A stretch of DNA of 64,000 nt from Betaproteobacteria bacterium (GTDB taxonomy: Bacteria > Pseudomonadota > Gammaproteobacteria > Burkholderiales > Burkholderiaceae_C). Positions 8,112 through 16,654 of this stretch are shown piece after piece. Under the pieces are notes generated by a model, which saw only the letters and a list, made by a program, of their open reading frames with translations, was not told where the DNA came from and did no database searches. Position 1 is the first letter of the stretch. Each line of letters opens with the position of its first letter. Both the position numbers and the translations under genes were made by a program. The stretch covers positions 98,938 to 162,937 of the forward strand of contig VGHB01000006.1 of the NCBI GenBank assembly GCA_016868355.1. Reading direction: 5' to 3'.

Positions 8112-8809
8112 CAGTGCGCTCCGGCGCCTGCGCCGCTCAGCGGTTGTCCGGCGGCGCGCTGCAAGATGTTGGAAAACTCTTCGATGAAGGTTTCCAACTG
8201 AATGGCCACCCGGTCGATGTCGCGGGAAAATCGGTTGTAGGCGATCACGGCTGGAATCGCAGCAAACAGGCCGATCGCCGTGGCCACCAAGGCTTCAGCA
8301 ATGCCCGGGGCCACAGTGGCTAAGGTGACCTGTTGCAGATTGGACAAGCCGACGAAGGCATGCATGATGCCCCACACCGTACCGAACAAGCCCACATACG
8401 GACTTACCGAAGCCACCGATCCCAAGAAGCTCAGGTGGCTTTCGATGGTGTCGAGTTCCCGTTGGTAACTCGCCCGCATGGCCCGGCGGGCGCCGTCGAG
8501 CTGTGCCCCCACATCCAAGTGCCGCTCGCGCAGCTTCATGAACTCGCGCATGCCGCTAGCGAAGATACGGCCCATCGGCGCCGCAGGGGGCTGGGTACCA
8601 GCCGCCTGGTACAGGTCCTGCAAGGAGCGACCCGACCAGAACTCGCGCTCGAACCCTTCGTTGAGGCCGCGCACGCGCCGCAGGCCAATCATCTTGCCGA
8701 AGATGACGGTCCAGCTGGTCAGCGAAACTATGAGCAGGCCGGCCATCACCAGTTGCACCACGAGACTGGCTTGGGTAACCAGGGTCAGCATCGAAAGGTC
8801 TTGGTTCAT
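8111..8809 (-). CDS. tolQ: TolQ, MotA/TolQ/ExbB-family proton-channel subunit
   Basis: A 232-residue inner-membrane protein with three helices: an N-terminal one (about 15-37) and two further along, with the conserved block VSPYVGLFGTVWGIMHAF (around 135-152) and GIAEALVATAIGLFAAIPAV. These are the pore-forming segments of the TolQ/ExbB family. With TolR it harvests the proton gradient to drive TolA in outer-membrane constriction at division. It overlaps the aminotransferase gene upstream by four bases (ATGA). Confidence 0.93.
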   Translation of the reverse strand: MNQDLSMLTLVTQASLVVQLVMAGLLIVSLTSWTVIFGKMIGLRRVRGLNEGFEREFWSGRSLQDLYQAAGTQPPAAPMGRIFASGMREFMKLRERHLDVGAQLDGARRAMRASYQRELDTIESHLSFLGSVASVSPYVGLFGTVWGIMHAFVGLSNLQQVTLATVAPGIAEALVATAIGLFAAIPAVIAYNRFSRDIDRVAIQLETFIEEFSNILQRAAGQPLSGAGAGAH

Positions 8810-10017
8810 GCGGAAGTCCAGGGCTGGCGCAACAAGGCGCGGTCAACGGTGGCCATGCGGGCGATGGCCTCCTTCAGATCATGCAGGGAAGACGCAAAGG
8901 ACAGTCGAACATGGTTGTGGGCCAGTGCCGGGCCGAAGTCGCGCCCGGGAGTCAGGGTGACCTGGGCCAGGTGCATCAGCTGCAGGCAAAGCGCACTGCT
9001 GTCCGGCGCGATGCTGCCAGTGTCCATCCAGGCGTAGAAGGCTCCGTCGGGCTCCACCGGCACCGGCCATCCGATCTCTCGCAGCGACGGTACGATGAAG
9101 TCGCGCCGACGCTGAAACTCTCCGCGGCGCTGTTCGTATTCGCGCAGCGAGTCGGGTTCGAAGCAGGCCAGCGCTGCGCGCTGCGCAATCGTGCTGGCGC
9201 AGATGTAAAGGTGCTGGGCTAGGCGCTCCATCGCAGGCACCGCCTCAGGCGGTACCACTAGCCAACCCAGTCGCCAGCCTGTCAGGCCGAAGTACTTGCT
9301 GAAGCTATTGACCGAGATCACGTCTTCACCCAGGGCCAGCGCCGTCTGTCCGTAGCGCGGGTCATAGCTCAGGCCCAAGTAAATCTCGTCGACCACAGTC
9401 CAGCCGCCCATTGAGCGGCCCGTTTCCACCATGTTCATCAACTCGACTGGGTCGATCGAGGTGCCAGTGGGGTTGGAGGGCGAGGCCAGCAGGGTGCCTC
9501 GAACCGAAGGCCCCCAGTGATCCCGCAGCTGCTGCGCGGTGAGCGCGTAGCGTTGGGCGGCCGATGTCCTCACCAGCTTGGTCTGCCCACCGGCCACGGT
9601 CACAAAGTGACGGTTACAGGGGTAACTCGGGTCAGGGCAGATCACCTCATCACCGGGCTCCACCAGCGCCAGCATGGCCAGCTGCAGGGCCGCTGAGGCT
9701 CCGGCGGTGATGATGACCCGTCGGGGGTCTACATCCACCTTGAAACGTTGGGCGTACCAGCGTGAAATCGCTTGGCGTAGGGCCGGCAAGCCCGTGGCGG
9801 CGGTGTAGGCCGTTTGGCCCTGCTCAATGGCCGCCTTGGCCGCTGCTTGCACACGCTCGCAGGCAGTGCGGTCGGGCTCGCCAATATTGAGAAACAGCAT
9901 GCGGCGGCCGCCTTGAGCAGGGTCGCACATGGGTGAGCTCAACAAGGCTGAGGCGCGCTTGGCCACTTCCATGACGTGGAAGGGCTCGATGCGGTCGACT
10001 CGAGAGGCCAGTCGCAT
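8806..10017 (-). CDS. Class I/II PLP-dependent aminotransferase
   Basis: A 403-residue fold-type I aminotransferase. The PLP phosphate and pyridine contacts and the Schiff-base lysine are visible: SPSNPTGT near residue 180, the hinge Asp in VVDEIYLGLSY, and the lysine in SVNSFSKYFGLTGWRLGW, with a substrate-carboxylate Arg near the C-terminus (NHVRLSFA). The family includes aspartate, alanine and aromatic aminotransferases; this subgroup cannot be assigned a substrate from sequence alone. It lies between nusB (11-base gap) and tolQ (ATGA overlap), inside a long leftward operon. Confidence 0.88.
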   Translation of the reverse strand: MRLASRVDRIEPFHVMEVAKRASALLSSPMCDPAQGGRRMLFLNIGEPDRTACERVQAAAKAAIEQGQTAYTAATGLPALRQAISRWYAQRFKVDVDPRRVIITAGASAALQLAMLALVEPGDEVICPDPSYPCNRHFVTVAGGQTKLVRTSAAQRYALTAQQLRDHWGPSVRGTLLASPSNPTGTSIDPVELMNMVETGRSMGGWTVVDEIYLGLSYDPRYGQTALALGEDVISVNSFSKYFGLTGWRLGWLVVPPEAVPAMERLAQHLYICASTIAQRAALACFEPDSLREYEQRRGEFQRRRDFIVPSLREIGWPVPVEPDGAFYAWMDTGSIAPDSSALCLQLMHLAQVTLTPGRDFGPALAHNHVRLSFASSLHDLKEAIARMATVDRALLRQPWTSA

Positions 10018-10028
10018 CCGGCGCGTCC

Positions 10029-10505
10029 TCAGGTTCGCTTGGCTTTGCCAGCCAGCACCTCTTGTGACCGCAGCTCGGCCGCTGTTTTGTCCAGCACGCC
10101 GTTCACATACTTGTGGCCATCGGTTCCACCGAATGTCTTGGTGAGCTCCACTGCCTCGTTGATTACGACCCGGTAGGGAATTTCAAGGCAGTGCCGCAGC
10201 TCATACGCGCCAATCATCAGCGCGGCGTGCTCCACCGGCGACAGGTCCGCGGTGGGCCGATCCACATGTCGACCGAGGTCGATATCCAGTTCGTTGGCTT
10301 GGCCTATGCAGCCATGCAGCAACGCTTCGAAGTGGACCCGGTCGCACCCGGCGTGCACCTCTTGCTCTTCCACATGAACCTGAATCAAGGTGGGATCGTC
10401 GTTTGAGATGAGCCACTGGTACAGACCGGTGAGGGCAGCCTGACGGGCGCGCCGGCGAGCCGAAGTGGTCACGCTTGAACGCCGAGCAGCCTTGCTGGTG
10501 TTCAT
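10029..10505 (-). CDS. nusB: NusB transcription antitermination factor
   Basis: A 158-residue all-helical protein. The Arg-rich N-terminus ([18 protein letters not shown]) is the usual RNA-binding arm with NusB signature A-L-Q/G-L-Y. The C-terminal part contains [19 protein letters not shown] and [11 protein letters not shown], the other well-kept NusB blocks. NusB with S10/NusE binds boxA of rRNA leaders and prevents early termination. The gene overlaps ribH by four bases, the ribH-nusB pairing seen in many proteobacteria. Confidence 0.95.
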   Translation of the reverse strand: MNTSKAARRSSVTTSARRRARQAALTGLYQWLISNDDPTLIQVHVEEQEVHAGCDRVHFEALLHGCIGQANELDIDLGRHVDRPTADLSPVEHAALMIGAYELRHCLEIPYRVVINEAVELTKTFGGTDGHKYVNGVLDKTAAELRSQEVLAGKAKRT

Positions 10506-11017
10506 GCGTTGACGCCCGGTTCTTCAAGGCCTGGAAGATCGTGTTCGTGAGCTTGGGCCAGGGTTTGCAGCAGCCGAGCCATCTCCACTGCCACCACGGC
10601 TGCATCCCGCCCCTTTTCCGCTTGCCGAGCGTGGGCCTGGATCTCGTTGTCCACGGTGAGGATGGCATTGGCGATGGGAATGTGGTGGTCCAGCCCGACG
10701 CGGGTGACGCCAGCACCACTTTCGCTGGCCACCAATTCAAAGTGGTGGGTTTCGCCGCGGATGATGCAGCCCAGGGCCACAAGCGCGTCAAAGCGTGCAC
10801 TTTCAGCCAGGCTCTGCAGGGCCAGCGGTACCTCCAGCGCGCCTGGGACGGTGACGGTGATGATGTCCTGGGCAGATGCGCCCATCTCGTCCAAGGCCGC
10901 GCGGCAGGCCGCTTCCAATGCCCGTGTCACGGATTCGTTGAAACGCGCGCGCACGATGCCAATGCGCAGGCCGCATGCGTCCAGTTTGGCAGTGTCGGCG
11001 TTGCTGCCACCTTGCAT
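10502..11017 (-). CDS. ribH: 6,7-dimethyl-8-ribityllumazine synthase
   Basis: A 171-residue enzyme that joins 5-amino-6-ribitylaminouracil with 3,4-dihydroxybutanone phosphate, the penultimate riboflavin step. Family blocks are clear: [26 protein letters not shown], and [20 protein letters not shown] with the catalytic His in the GETHH motif. I set the start at ATG 11017, which overlaps the stop of the previous gene by one base (TGATG); a GTG one codon earlier is possible. The family forms pentamers or 60-mers. Confidence 0.95.
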   Translation of the reverse strand: MQGGSNADTAKLDACGLRIGIVRARFNESVTRALEAACRAALDEMGASAQDIITVTVPGALEVPLALQSLAESARFDALVALGCIIRGETHHFELVASESGAGVTRVGLDHHIPIANAILTVDNEIQAHARQAEKGRDAAVVAVEMARLLQTLAQAHEHDLPGLEEPGVNA

Positions 11018-12156
11018 CACAGGCTCCGATGGTTGGCAGCGTCCCGTTCACGGTCGGTACAAGGCATAAAGCCAGTGACTTCCAAACCATAACCGGTCAT
11101 GCTAGGCATGCGGCGTGGGTTAGACATCAGCCGCATGCGTTGCACCCCCAGGGCTCGAAGAATCTGTGCACCTACGCCGTAGGTGCGCAAGTCCATCGCC
11201 GATCCGGCCGTAGCCGGGATCGCTCTGGTGGATTCGCCTTGCAAGGCCCGACCCACCAAAGCCACAGCGTCTTCGCTGGCATTGAGCAGTACCGCGACCC
11301 CACGGCCCTGCTGCTGCAAGGCGGCCAAGGCAGCTGGCAAAGGCCAAGAGTGTCGAGTCGGGCCGGCATCAAGCAGGTCCAGCACGCTCAGGGGTTCGTG
11401 CACACGCACCCACACTTCGTCCTGCGCAGACCATTGTCCGCAGGCCAAGGCCAGGTGAGTGCCGCCCGTGCGGTCGCGAAACACTGAGCAGTTGAACGGA
11501 CCCTGCGCGGTCTGTAATGCCCGATGGCCCACGCGCTGAATCAGCGACTCGTTATGGCTGCGGTGTTGAATCAGATCGGCGATGGTGCCGATCTTCAGCC
11601 CATGCTCTTGAGCGAAGACTTCCAGGTCTGGCAGCCGGGCCATGGTGCCATCGTCGTTCATGATTTCACAGATTACCGATGCCGGGCTCAGGCCTGCCAT
11701 GGAGGCCAGGTCACAGCCGGCTTCGGTGTGGCCGGCGCGCATGAGCACGCCGCCGTCCTGCGCTTGCAAGGGAAACACATGGCCGGGCTGTACCAAATCG
11801 CCCGCTTGGGCGTTGGGTGCCACGGCTGCTTCAATGGTTCGGGCGCGGTCAGCCGCAGAGATACCGGTGCTTACGCCGGTGGCTGCTTCTATCGACACGG
11901 TGAAGGCGGTGCTGTGCTTGGTGCCATTGCGTGCGGCCATGGGCGGCAGTTGCAGCCGTTCACAGCGCTCACGTGTAAGGGTCAGGCAAATCAGCCCACG
12001 GCCGTGCTTGGCCATGAAGTTGATGGCTTGCGAGGTCACATGGTCGGCTGCCAGAACCAGGTCGCCTTCGTTCTCGCGATCCTCTTCGTCGACCAGGATG
12101 ACCATACGGCCCGCGGCCAGTTCGGCCACCAGCTCGGGTATCGGGGAAATCGGCAT
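11017..12156 (-). CDS. ribB: 3,4-dihydroxy-2-butanone 4-phosphate synthase with degenerate GTP cyclohydrolase II-like domain (RibBX type)
   Basis: A 379-residue two-domain protein. Residues 1-200 are a complete DHBP synthase: [16 protein letters not shown] (acidic metal site), [11 protein letters not shown], and the HTEAGCDL motif. Residues 205-365 align by order with GTP cyclohydrolase II, but the zinc-binding Cys motif (C-x10-C-x-C in a -GDVFGSRRCDCG- context) is missing; the sequence there is [19 protein letters not shown]. The second domain is therefore unlikely to hydrolyse GTP. Such fusions are known as RibBX. A true ribA must be elsewhere. The gene overlaps ribH and follows ribD by 42 bases, with no ribE between them. 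Confidence 0.88.
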   Translation of the reverse strand: MPISPIPELVAELAAGRMVILVDEEDRENEGDLVLAADHVTSQAINFMAKHGRGLICLTLTRERCERLQLPPMAARNGTKHSTAFTVSIEAATGVSTGISAADRARTIEAAVAPNAQAGDLVQPGHVFPLQAQDGGVLMRAGHTEAGCDLASMAGLSPASVICEIMNDDGTMARLPDLEVFAQEHGLKIGTIADLIQHRSHNESLIQRVGHRALQTAQGPFNCSVFRDRTGGTHLALACGQWSAQDEVWVRVHEPLSVLDLLDAGPTRHSWPLPAALAALQQQGRGVAVLLNASEDAVALVGRALQGESTRAIPATAGSAMDLRTYGVGAQILRALGVQRMRLMSNPRRMPSMTGYGLEVTGFMPCTDRERDAANHRSL

Positions 12157-12198
12157 AAGGCGCAGATTGTAGGACCCCGCCCCGCAGCGGGCTTGGGC

Positions 12199-13404
12199 TC
12201 AGCCGGGGTAAGCCGGCACCGATCCCACGCCAGCCCTGCCCCCGTCCAGCAAAGGGGCCTGCCACGCTTGGCGCCAAGCGCCCTGTCCCTGCGGCGTCAA
12301 GGCGCGCACGCGCAGGTCGGGGCCCAAACGGGCGCAGTCGACAAACTCCAAATCGACCCTGAGCTCCAGCGATTCCAACGGCGTTGCAAACACTTCAGCC
12401 AACCTGCGGCCGGAGCCCAGGAGGCTGGGGGCTATGTACAGCAACAACTCATCCACCAGTCCCGCGCGCAACAAGGACCCGTTGAGCTTCTCGCCTGCTT
12501 CGACATGAAGTTCATTGATGCCTCGAAGTCCCAGGTCTTTCATCACCGATTCAAGGTCGTTTTTGGCAGGCCCCGAAGCGGCTGCATCCGCAGAAGGGGC
12601 CACGGCGCACACCTGCACGCCGGGCAGGGCTTGCAGCGATTGAAGCCGCTGCGCGTCGGGGCTCACGCTGTATACGAGGCACTGGCCGGGGGCCTGTAGC
12701 ACCCTTGCGCTGATGGGGACCTCCAAGCGCGAGTCCACCACCACGCGCAAGGGTTGGTGGGCCACCGGCACGGCGCGCACATCCAGACGGGGATCATCGT
12801 CGCGCACGGTGCCAATGCCCGTGAGAATCGCACCTGCACGGGCTCTCCAGCGATGGCCATCGTCGCGGGCCGCAGCGGAGGTGATCCATTGGCTGCGTCC
12901 GTTGTGCAAAGCGGTGGTGCCGTCCAGGGAAGTGGCGACCTTCATCCGCACCCATGGGCGTCCCCGCTCCATGCGCGACATGAAGCCGATATTTTGAGCC
13001 CGTGCCTGTGCCATCCAGTCGCCGCGGTCCAGGTGCACCGCTACACCCGCTGCTTGAAGCTCTTGCACGCCACGGCCGCGGACCAAGGGGTTAGGGTCTA
13101 GGCAGGCAACCTCAACCCGTGCAACCCCCGCCTGCACCAGGGCGCTGCTGCACGGTGGTGTTCGGCCGTGGTGGTTGCAGGGTTCCAGGCTCACCCACAC
13201 CATGGCGCCCCGCAGGTCCAGCCCTTGCTCGCGGGCCTGCTGCAGCGCATGGGCTTCAGCGTGCAGGCCCCCAGCGGCATGGGTGTACCCACCCACCTCC
13301 TGGCCCTGCACGGTGCGAATGACGCATCCCACGCGCGGGTTGGGCTCGCTCAGCCCGATGGCGCGTTTGGCCAGTTCTAGACAGCGCTGCTGCTCGGGGC
13401 TCAT
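12199..13404 (-). CDS. ribD: Bifunctional riboflavin deaminase/reductase
   Basis: A 401-residue fusion. The N-terminal cytidine-deaminase-like domain has the zinc motif HAEAHAL and PCNHHGRTPPC, deaminating the pyrimidine intermediate. The C-terminal reductase domain (from about residue 150) contains RPWVRMKVATSLDG and the substrate-loop ITSAAARDDGHRWRARA. I take the ATG at 13404 (MSPEQQRC...), which puts the deaminase motif at the usual distance; a longer in-frame extension to 13536 would run into the pilin gene upstream. It starts 32 bases after the pilV-like stop, so it may be co-transcribed with the pilin genes. No FMN riboswitch is seen in the 32-base gap. Confidence 0.9.
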   Translation of the reverse strand: MSPEQQRCLELAKRAIGLSEPNPRVGCVIRTVQGQEVGGYTHAAGGLHAEAHALQQAREQGLDLRGAMVWVSLEPCNHHGRTPPCSSALVQAGVARVEVACLDPNPLVRGRGVQELQAAGVAVHLDRGDWMAQARAQNIGFMSRMERGRPWVRMKVATSLDGTTALHNGRSQWITSAAARDDGHRWRARAGAILTGIGTVRDDDPRLDVRAVPVAHQPLRVVVDSRLEVPISARVLQAPGQCLVYSVSPDAQRLQSLQALPGVQVCAVAPSADAAASGPAKNDLESVMKDLGLRGINELHVEAGEKLNGSLLRAGLVDELLLYIAPSLLGSGRRLAEVFATPLESLELRVDLEFVDCARLGPDLRVRALTPQGQGAWRQAWQAPLLDGGRAGVGSVPAYPG

Positions 13405-13436
13405 CGAGACTGATTTTACGGCCTGGGCCTTGGCAA

Positions 13437-13847
13437 TCACGAAGGCCTTGTGGGCTGCAGCCTCGGGCTGAGGTGCCAGAAGCTGCGCAGCGTGAGCACC
13501 TGCTGCACACCCCAAGGATCGGACCAGCGCGCGCAAACCTTGAAGTGCTTACCCCCGACGGGGTCGCCCATCGATGGGCTTGCTGACTGCACCCACAAGC
13601 TTAGCGTGCTGCCGTCAGACAAGGTGTGCACTGAAGTCTGATTTACATCCACGCTGCCTGCACCAGATGGCCCAGACTCGACCATGCTTATAAGGTGCTG
13701 CAGCGCTTCCCAGCGCTGCCTCTGAGCCCGCTCTTGCAGCAGGGCCATGGAGGTGGCTTGCACACCGGTACTGGCGCCCAGGGCCGTTAGCAGCGAGGCA
13801 ACCAGCACTCCCAAGAGGGCATGCCCGGATTTATGGCTGCGCTTCAT
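13437..13847 (-). CDS. Minor pilin, PilV-like
   Basis: A 136-residue type IV prepilin-like protein. The N-terminus has a short basic leader ending in Gly and then a hydrophobic helix (SG|HALLGVLVASLLTALG). The usual Glu at position 5 of the mature pilin is replaced by Gly, while the leader-peptide glycine is kept. The rest has two cysteine-poor beta segments and WSDPWGVQQVLTLRSFW near the end. Start is ATG 13847, which overlaps the preceding pilX-like stop by four bases. It is the last of five pilin-like genes; ribD follows. PilV identity rests on order and size. Confidence 0.65.
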   Translation of the reverse strand: MKRSHKSGHALLGVLVASLLTALGASTGVQATSMALLQERAQRQRWEALQHLISMVESGPSGAGSVDVNQTSVHTLSDGSTLSLWVQSASPSMGDPVGGKHFKVCARWSDPWGVQQVLTLRSFWHLSPRLQPTRPS

Positions 13848-14485
13848 CGGCCGTCTTGCCATGAGCCCACCACGGCGCGCCAAATGGAATGGCGGTCGGT
13901 TTCAAGGCGGACGGATTCCTGCCACGCAGGCCCCGTGTCCAAGCCCAGTTGCACCTGTGCCTTGACCCGTACGCCCAGCGAGCGGTTCGACCCGCTGAAG
14001 GTGATCTCCAACGCGCCCTGGGCTTGATTGGGCCAGGCAGACCCGCTGGGCGTGGCTGCTGCCCCAGTGCAGTCGCATCGCCACGGCTCCATCGGTGCAT
14101 CTGGGCCTAAATCGGCCAGGCAGCGCAGCGTGCGCCCGTCAACGGCCATGCGTGCGGCAAAGGTGTCGGTGCGCGTGCCACTTGACTGCGGCATGCCCAG
14201 CGCTCGGCACTGTTGGTCGATGGGGCGGGGGTCTTCCAGCCGCGCCAGCGTCCACATCAAGCCGGCTTGCCCCAAGGCTTGGGCCTGGGCATGGGCCCAA
14301 AGCAACCAACTCAGGCGTTCACGATCCACCGCCCAGCGCTGCACCAGGGCGAGGCTGAGGGCAGTGCCCTGAATCAGAACCCCACATAAGAGCAAGGCAA
14401 GCCAGCCCCGTTTACCGCGAGGCGCACGCTTGAGGCCTTGAGGCGGCAACCACTTGACCTGATGCGTTGGGGAAGCGGCCCTCAT
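13844..14485 (-). CDS. Minor pilin, PilX-like
   Basis: A 213-residue protein with a basic leader (KRAPRGKRG) and one hydrophobic helix at about residues 27-46 (WLALLLCGVLIQGTALSL). The position-5 Glu is absent. The downstream region, with paired cysteines (CRALG..., C-x1-C in WRCDCTG), looks like the C-terminal domain of PilX-like minor pilins, which is poorly conserved. It is linked to the gene on each side by an ATGA overlap, which supports translational coupling. Similarity by eye is weak; the call depends on the operon. Confidence 0.55.
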   Translation of the reverse strand: MRAASPTHQVKWLPPQGLKRAPRGKRGWLALLLCGVLIQGTALSLALVQRWAVDRERLSWLLWAHAQAQALGQAGLMWTLARLEDPRPIDQQCRALGMPQSSGTRTDTFAARMAVDGRTLRCLADLGPDAPMEPWRCDCTGAAATPSGSAWPNQAQGALEITFSGSNRSLGVRVKAQVQLGLDTGPAWQESVRLETDRHSIWRAVVGSWQDGR

Positions 14486-15105
14486 TCGGCACCCGCCGCA
14501 GGGCTGGCCAGCGTTTCGCAGGGCAGCGGCCCCAGGTTGCGGGGCCGCACCTGCAGCCTTGGCGCAGCAAGACCCAAACCCACGGGCTGCAGTTGCACAT
14601 TAACCCGCAGCAGACAGCCCTCCGCGGTGCTAGACACCGACCACGACAACAGGCCTGAGCTGGGTGCGTCGTGCAAGGCTTGAAACCCACCGGCGCTTTG
14701 CCAGCGGTGCATCAGCGTTCCCGACTGCAGGCGAAATCCAGCCGGGCGTGTGGAGTCTGACGCCGCACAGGCATCGCACAGATAGCTCACCGTAGGGTTG
14801 GATTGGCCGTCGACAACGAGCTGGTCGTAGGCCGGCCCAGCAGTGGGTTGTAGCCGATGTCCCGCAATGCGCAACTCCGATCGCAGCACTTGGGCCAGTA
14901 CCCCAAGGTCCTGCAGTTGCAGCTGTCGCTGATGCAGCTCAAGGGCCACACGGGCTTGGTGGGTGAACAGGCTCAGGGCCACGGCTGTCACCATCAGTCC
15001 CAAGCTGTTGGCCAGCATCCATTCCAACAAGCCTGCGCCGCGCTGCCGGGCTGGCGCTGCCCATTGCCGGTGCCCAAAGGCCTGGCCGAGGGTGTGCGGC
15101 TTCAT
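14482..15105 (-). CDS. Minor pilin, PilW-like
   Basis: A 207-residue prepilin. The processing site and helix are RG|AGLLEWMLANSLGLMV, with the Glu at mature position 5 present, followed by a long amphipathic stretch HQRQLQLQDLGVLAQVLRSELRIAGHR, typical of the PilW/PulJ family in which this helix ends near ...ELRxAGY. I take ATG 15105 because it gives the four-base ATGA overlap with the pilE-like stop; an ATG five codons earlier is possible. PilW-like proteins prime pilus assembly at the base. Confidence 0.75.
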   Translation of the reverse strand: MKPHTLGQAFGHRQWAAPARQRGAGLLEWMLANSLGLMVTAVALSLFTHQARVALELHQRQLQLQDLGVLAQVLRSELRIAGHRLQPTAGPAYDQLVVDGQSNPTVSYLCDACAASDSTRPAGFRLQSGTLMHRWQSAGGFQALHDAPSSGLLSWSVSSTAEGCLLRVNVQLQPVGLGLAAPRLQVRPRNLGPLPCETLASPAAGAE

Positions 15106-15551
15106 CGGCTGCTCCAGCACCGTCGCTGCGTGTCGGGCTCCAGAGGCTGGCCTTCACCTGCGGCCATCTCCAGCGTAACACCTGATTGCACAACCAAAGC
15201 CAAGCGCGCGCAGGCCCGGTCGCTGAGTTGCGGTGACTCGCCGTGTGGTGCGGCCACCAGGGTGTAGCCGCTGCGGTCAGCCTGCTGCACGAAGAGTTCG
15301 TAATGCGCAGCGCTTGAACGTGGGGTGTGGACCAGGTGTGCAATGTGTTCAGCGTAGCGGCCGTGAACCCAGCGATAGCGTTCTTGCGCGAATTGCAGAC
15401 TGGCCAAAGCCGCTTGGGCATCAACGCGCCGGCCCTTGTGCAGTTGATCGCGCCAGGCGGGGTAGGCGGTGGTTGCCAATACGGCTGCCACCGCTAAGCC
15501 GAGGCCCAGCTCCAGCAGCGTCAGCCCTCGCTCATAAGAACGCCTCAGCAT
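15102..15551 (-). CDS. Type IV pilin-like protein, PilE-like
   Basis: A 149-residue pilin with processing site ERG|LTLLELGLGLAVAAVL, keeping Glu5. After the helix comes YPAWRDQLHKGRRVDAQAAL with LASLQFAQERYR, the layout of PilE/ComP-type pilins (helix, then Y-P-x-Y/W and a row of A-x-x-x-L). Two cysteines near the C-terminus (DRACARL and RRCW) could form the pilin D-loop disulfide. It overlaps the end of the fimT-like gene by seven bases; an in-frame ATG nine bases upstream is an alternative start. Confidence 0.75.
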   Translation of the reverse strand: MLRRSYERGLTLLELGLGLAVAAVLATTAYPAWRDQLHKGRRVDAQAALASLQFAQERYRWVHGRYAEHIAHLVHTPRSSAAHYELFVQQADRSGYTLVAAPHGESPQLSDRACARLALVVQSGVTLEMAAGEGQPLEPDTQRRCWSSR

Positions 15552-16111
15552 GCTGGCCACCCAGCTGACGGCCCGTCAGGCGAGCACCGACGCAGCCGGC
15601 CGGTCAGGTTGACGATGTGGTGCACTGTGGGGCCTTTAGACAGGTGCAGGCGCAAGGTGCCAGCTGGCGACACGGTTCGCGTGCCGGGATTCCACACCTG
15701 GCTGGCGATGTTGGCGGTGGCCGAGACGTCTGGCGGAAGGGCGGCGGTGCGAGCCAGCAGCTGTGCGCCGGCACGGCAGACGGTGTGGCCACTGCAGCCG
15801 GCGCAATCGCCACGCTGGCCGGTGTGCGCGACCAAGCAGCTTCCGAGTGGGCCTGTGCTCAGATCCAGCCGCACAGGATGCTGAAGTTCGAAAGACCACT
15901 GCCGCGCCGACATCATCACCCGCGCCCAGTCGGCTGATGCTGCTTGCAGCCTTCGCATGCCCAGCCACTGGGCCAATTGAGCCCATGCGGCTGCTGACAG
16001 CGCGGCAGCCAGGGCCAGCGCCAACAACAGTTCCAGTAGGCTCCAGCCCCTGCTGCGGCAGCGGCGGCCTGGGCAATCGGCCACGAGGTGTGGGGCTGTG
16101 GGGCTGTGCAT
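15545..16111 (-). CDS. GspH/FimT-family pseudopilin
   Basis: A 188-residue pseudopilin. The leader is basic and ends RSRG|WSLLELLLALALAAALSA, with Glu5 present. It is followed by WAQLAQWLGMRRLQAASADWARVMMSARQWSFEL, the GspH/FimT pattern of a helix with R-x-A-x-x-x-x-x-x-A-R. Four cysteines in CLVAHTGQRGDCAGCSGHTVC lie in the middle of the globular domain. It heads the five-gene pilin block, 88 bases after nrdR. No pilY1 adhesin gene is present in the block, unlike the usual fimU-pilVWXY1-E order. Confidence 0.78.
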   Translation of the reverse strand: MHSPTAPHLVADCPGRRCRSRGWSLLELLLALALAAALSAAAWAQLAQWLGMRRLQAASADWARVMMSARQWSFELQHPVRLDLSTGPLGSCLVAHTGQRGDCAGCSGHTVCRAGAQLLARTAALPPDVSATANIASQVWNPGTRTVSPAGTLRLHLSKGPTVHHIVNLTGRLRRCSPDGPSAGWPAC

Positions 16112-16199
16112 GGGCCCACTCTAGGCCGGTAGCCGCAGCCGCACATCGCCCGCTTTCAGGCCTCCTGACGGGTGATTGCTGAACAGACCACAAACGGGC

Positions 16200-16643
16200 T
16201 TAGATGTCTCGAATCAGCTTGCGGAATTCGTCGACATCTTCGAAGCTGCGGTACACCGATGCGAAGCGCACATACGCTATCTTGTCGATACGCTTGAGCT
16301 CGCGCATCACCAGCTCTCCGAGCCGCGAAGAGGCCACTTCACGCTGCGCACTGGCCAGCAATTGCTCCTGGACGCGTTCCATCGCGTCATCGATTTGCTC
16401 CACACTCACCGGCCGCTTGCGCAAGGCCAGTTGCATCGAGGCTCGCAGCTTGTTGGGGATGAACTCCACCCGTGCGCCGTCCTTTTTCACCACCACAGGC
16501 ATGGCAATTTCAGCGCGCTCGTAGGTCGTGAAGCGGCGATCGCAATTCGAGCACTTGCGCCTGCGGCGTACCGCATCACCCTCCTCGGAATTTCGGGTCT
16601 CAACGACCTGCGTGTCACCGTATGTACAAAAGGGGCAGCGCAC
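16200..16643 (-). CDS. nrdR: NrdR, repressor of ribonucleotide reductase genes
   Basis: A 147-residue regulator that starts from GTG. The N-terminal zinc ribbon is CPFC...CSNC (residues 3-6 and 31-34) with [18 protein letters not shown]. The ATP-cone domain covers about residues 46-136. NrdR senses ATP/dATP and represses nrd operons through paired NrdR boxes. It lies 11 bases after glyA in the same direction, the standard glyA-nrdR pair. No NrdR box was looked for outside this locus because no nrd gene is in the window. Confidence 0.96.
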   Translation of the reverse strand: MRCPFCTYGDTQVVETRNSEEGDAVRRRRKCSNCDRRFTTYERAEIAMPVVVKKDGARVEFIPNKLRASMQLALRKRPVSVEQIDDAMERVQEQLLASAQREVASSRLGELVMRELKRIDKIAYVRFASVYRSFEDVDEFRKLIRDI

Positions 16644-16654
16644 GCTTCAGAGCT

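Noticed and set aside
13405..13436. FMN riboswitch before ribD
   Set aside because: Only 32 bases separate the pilV-like gene from ribD, too short for the element, and no RFN core is visible.
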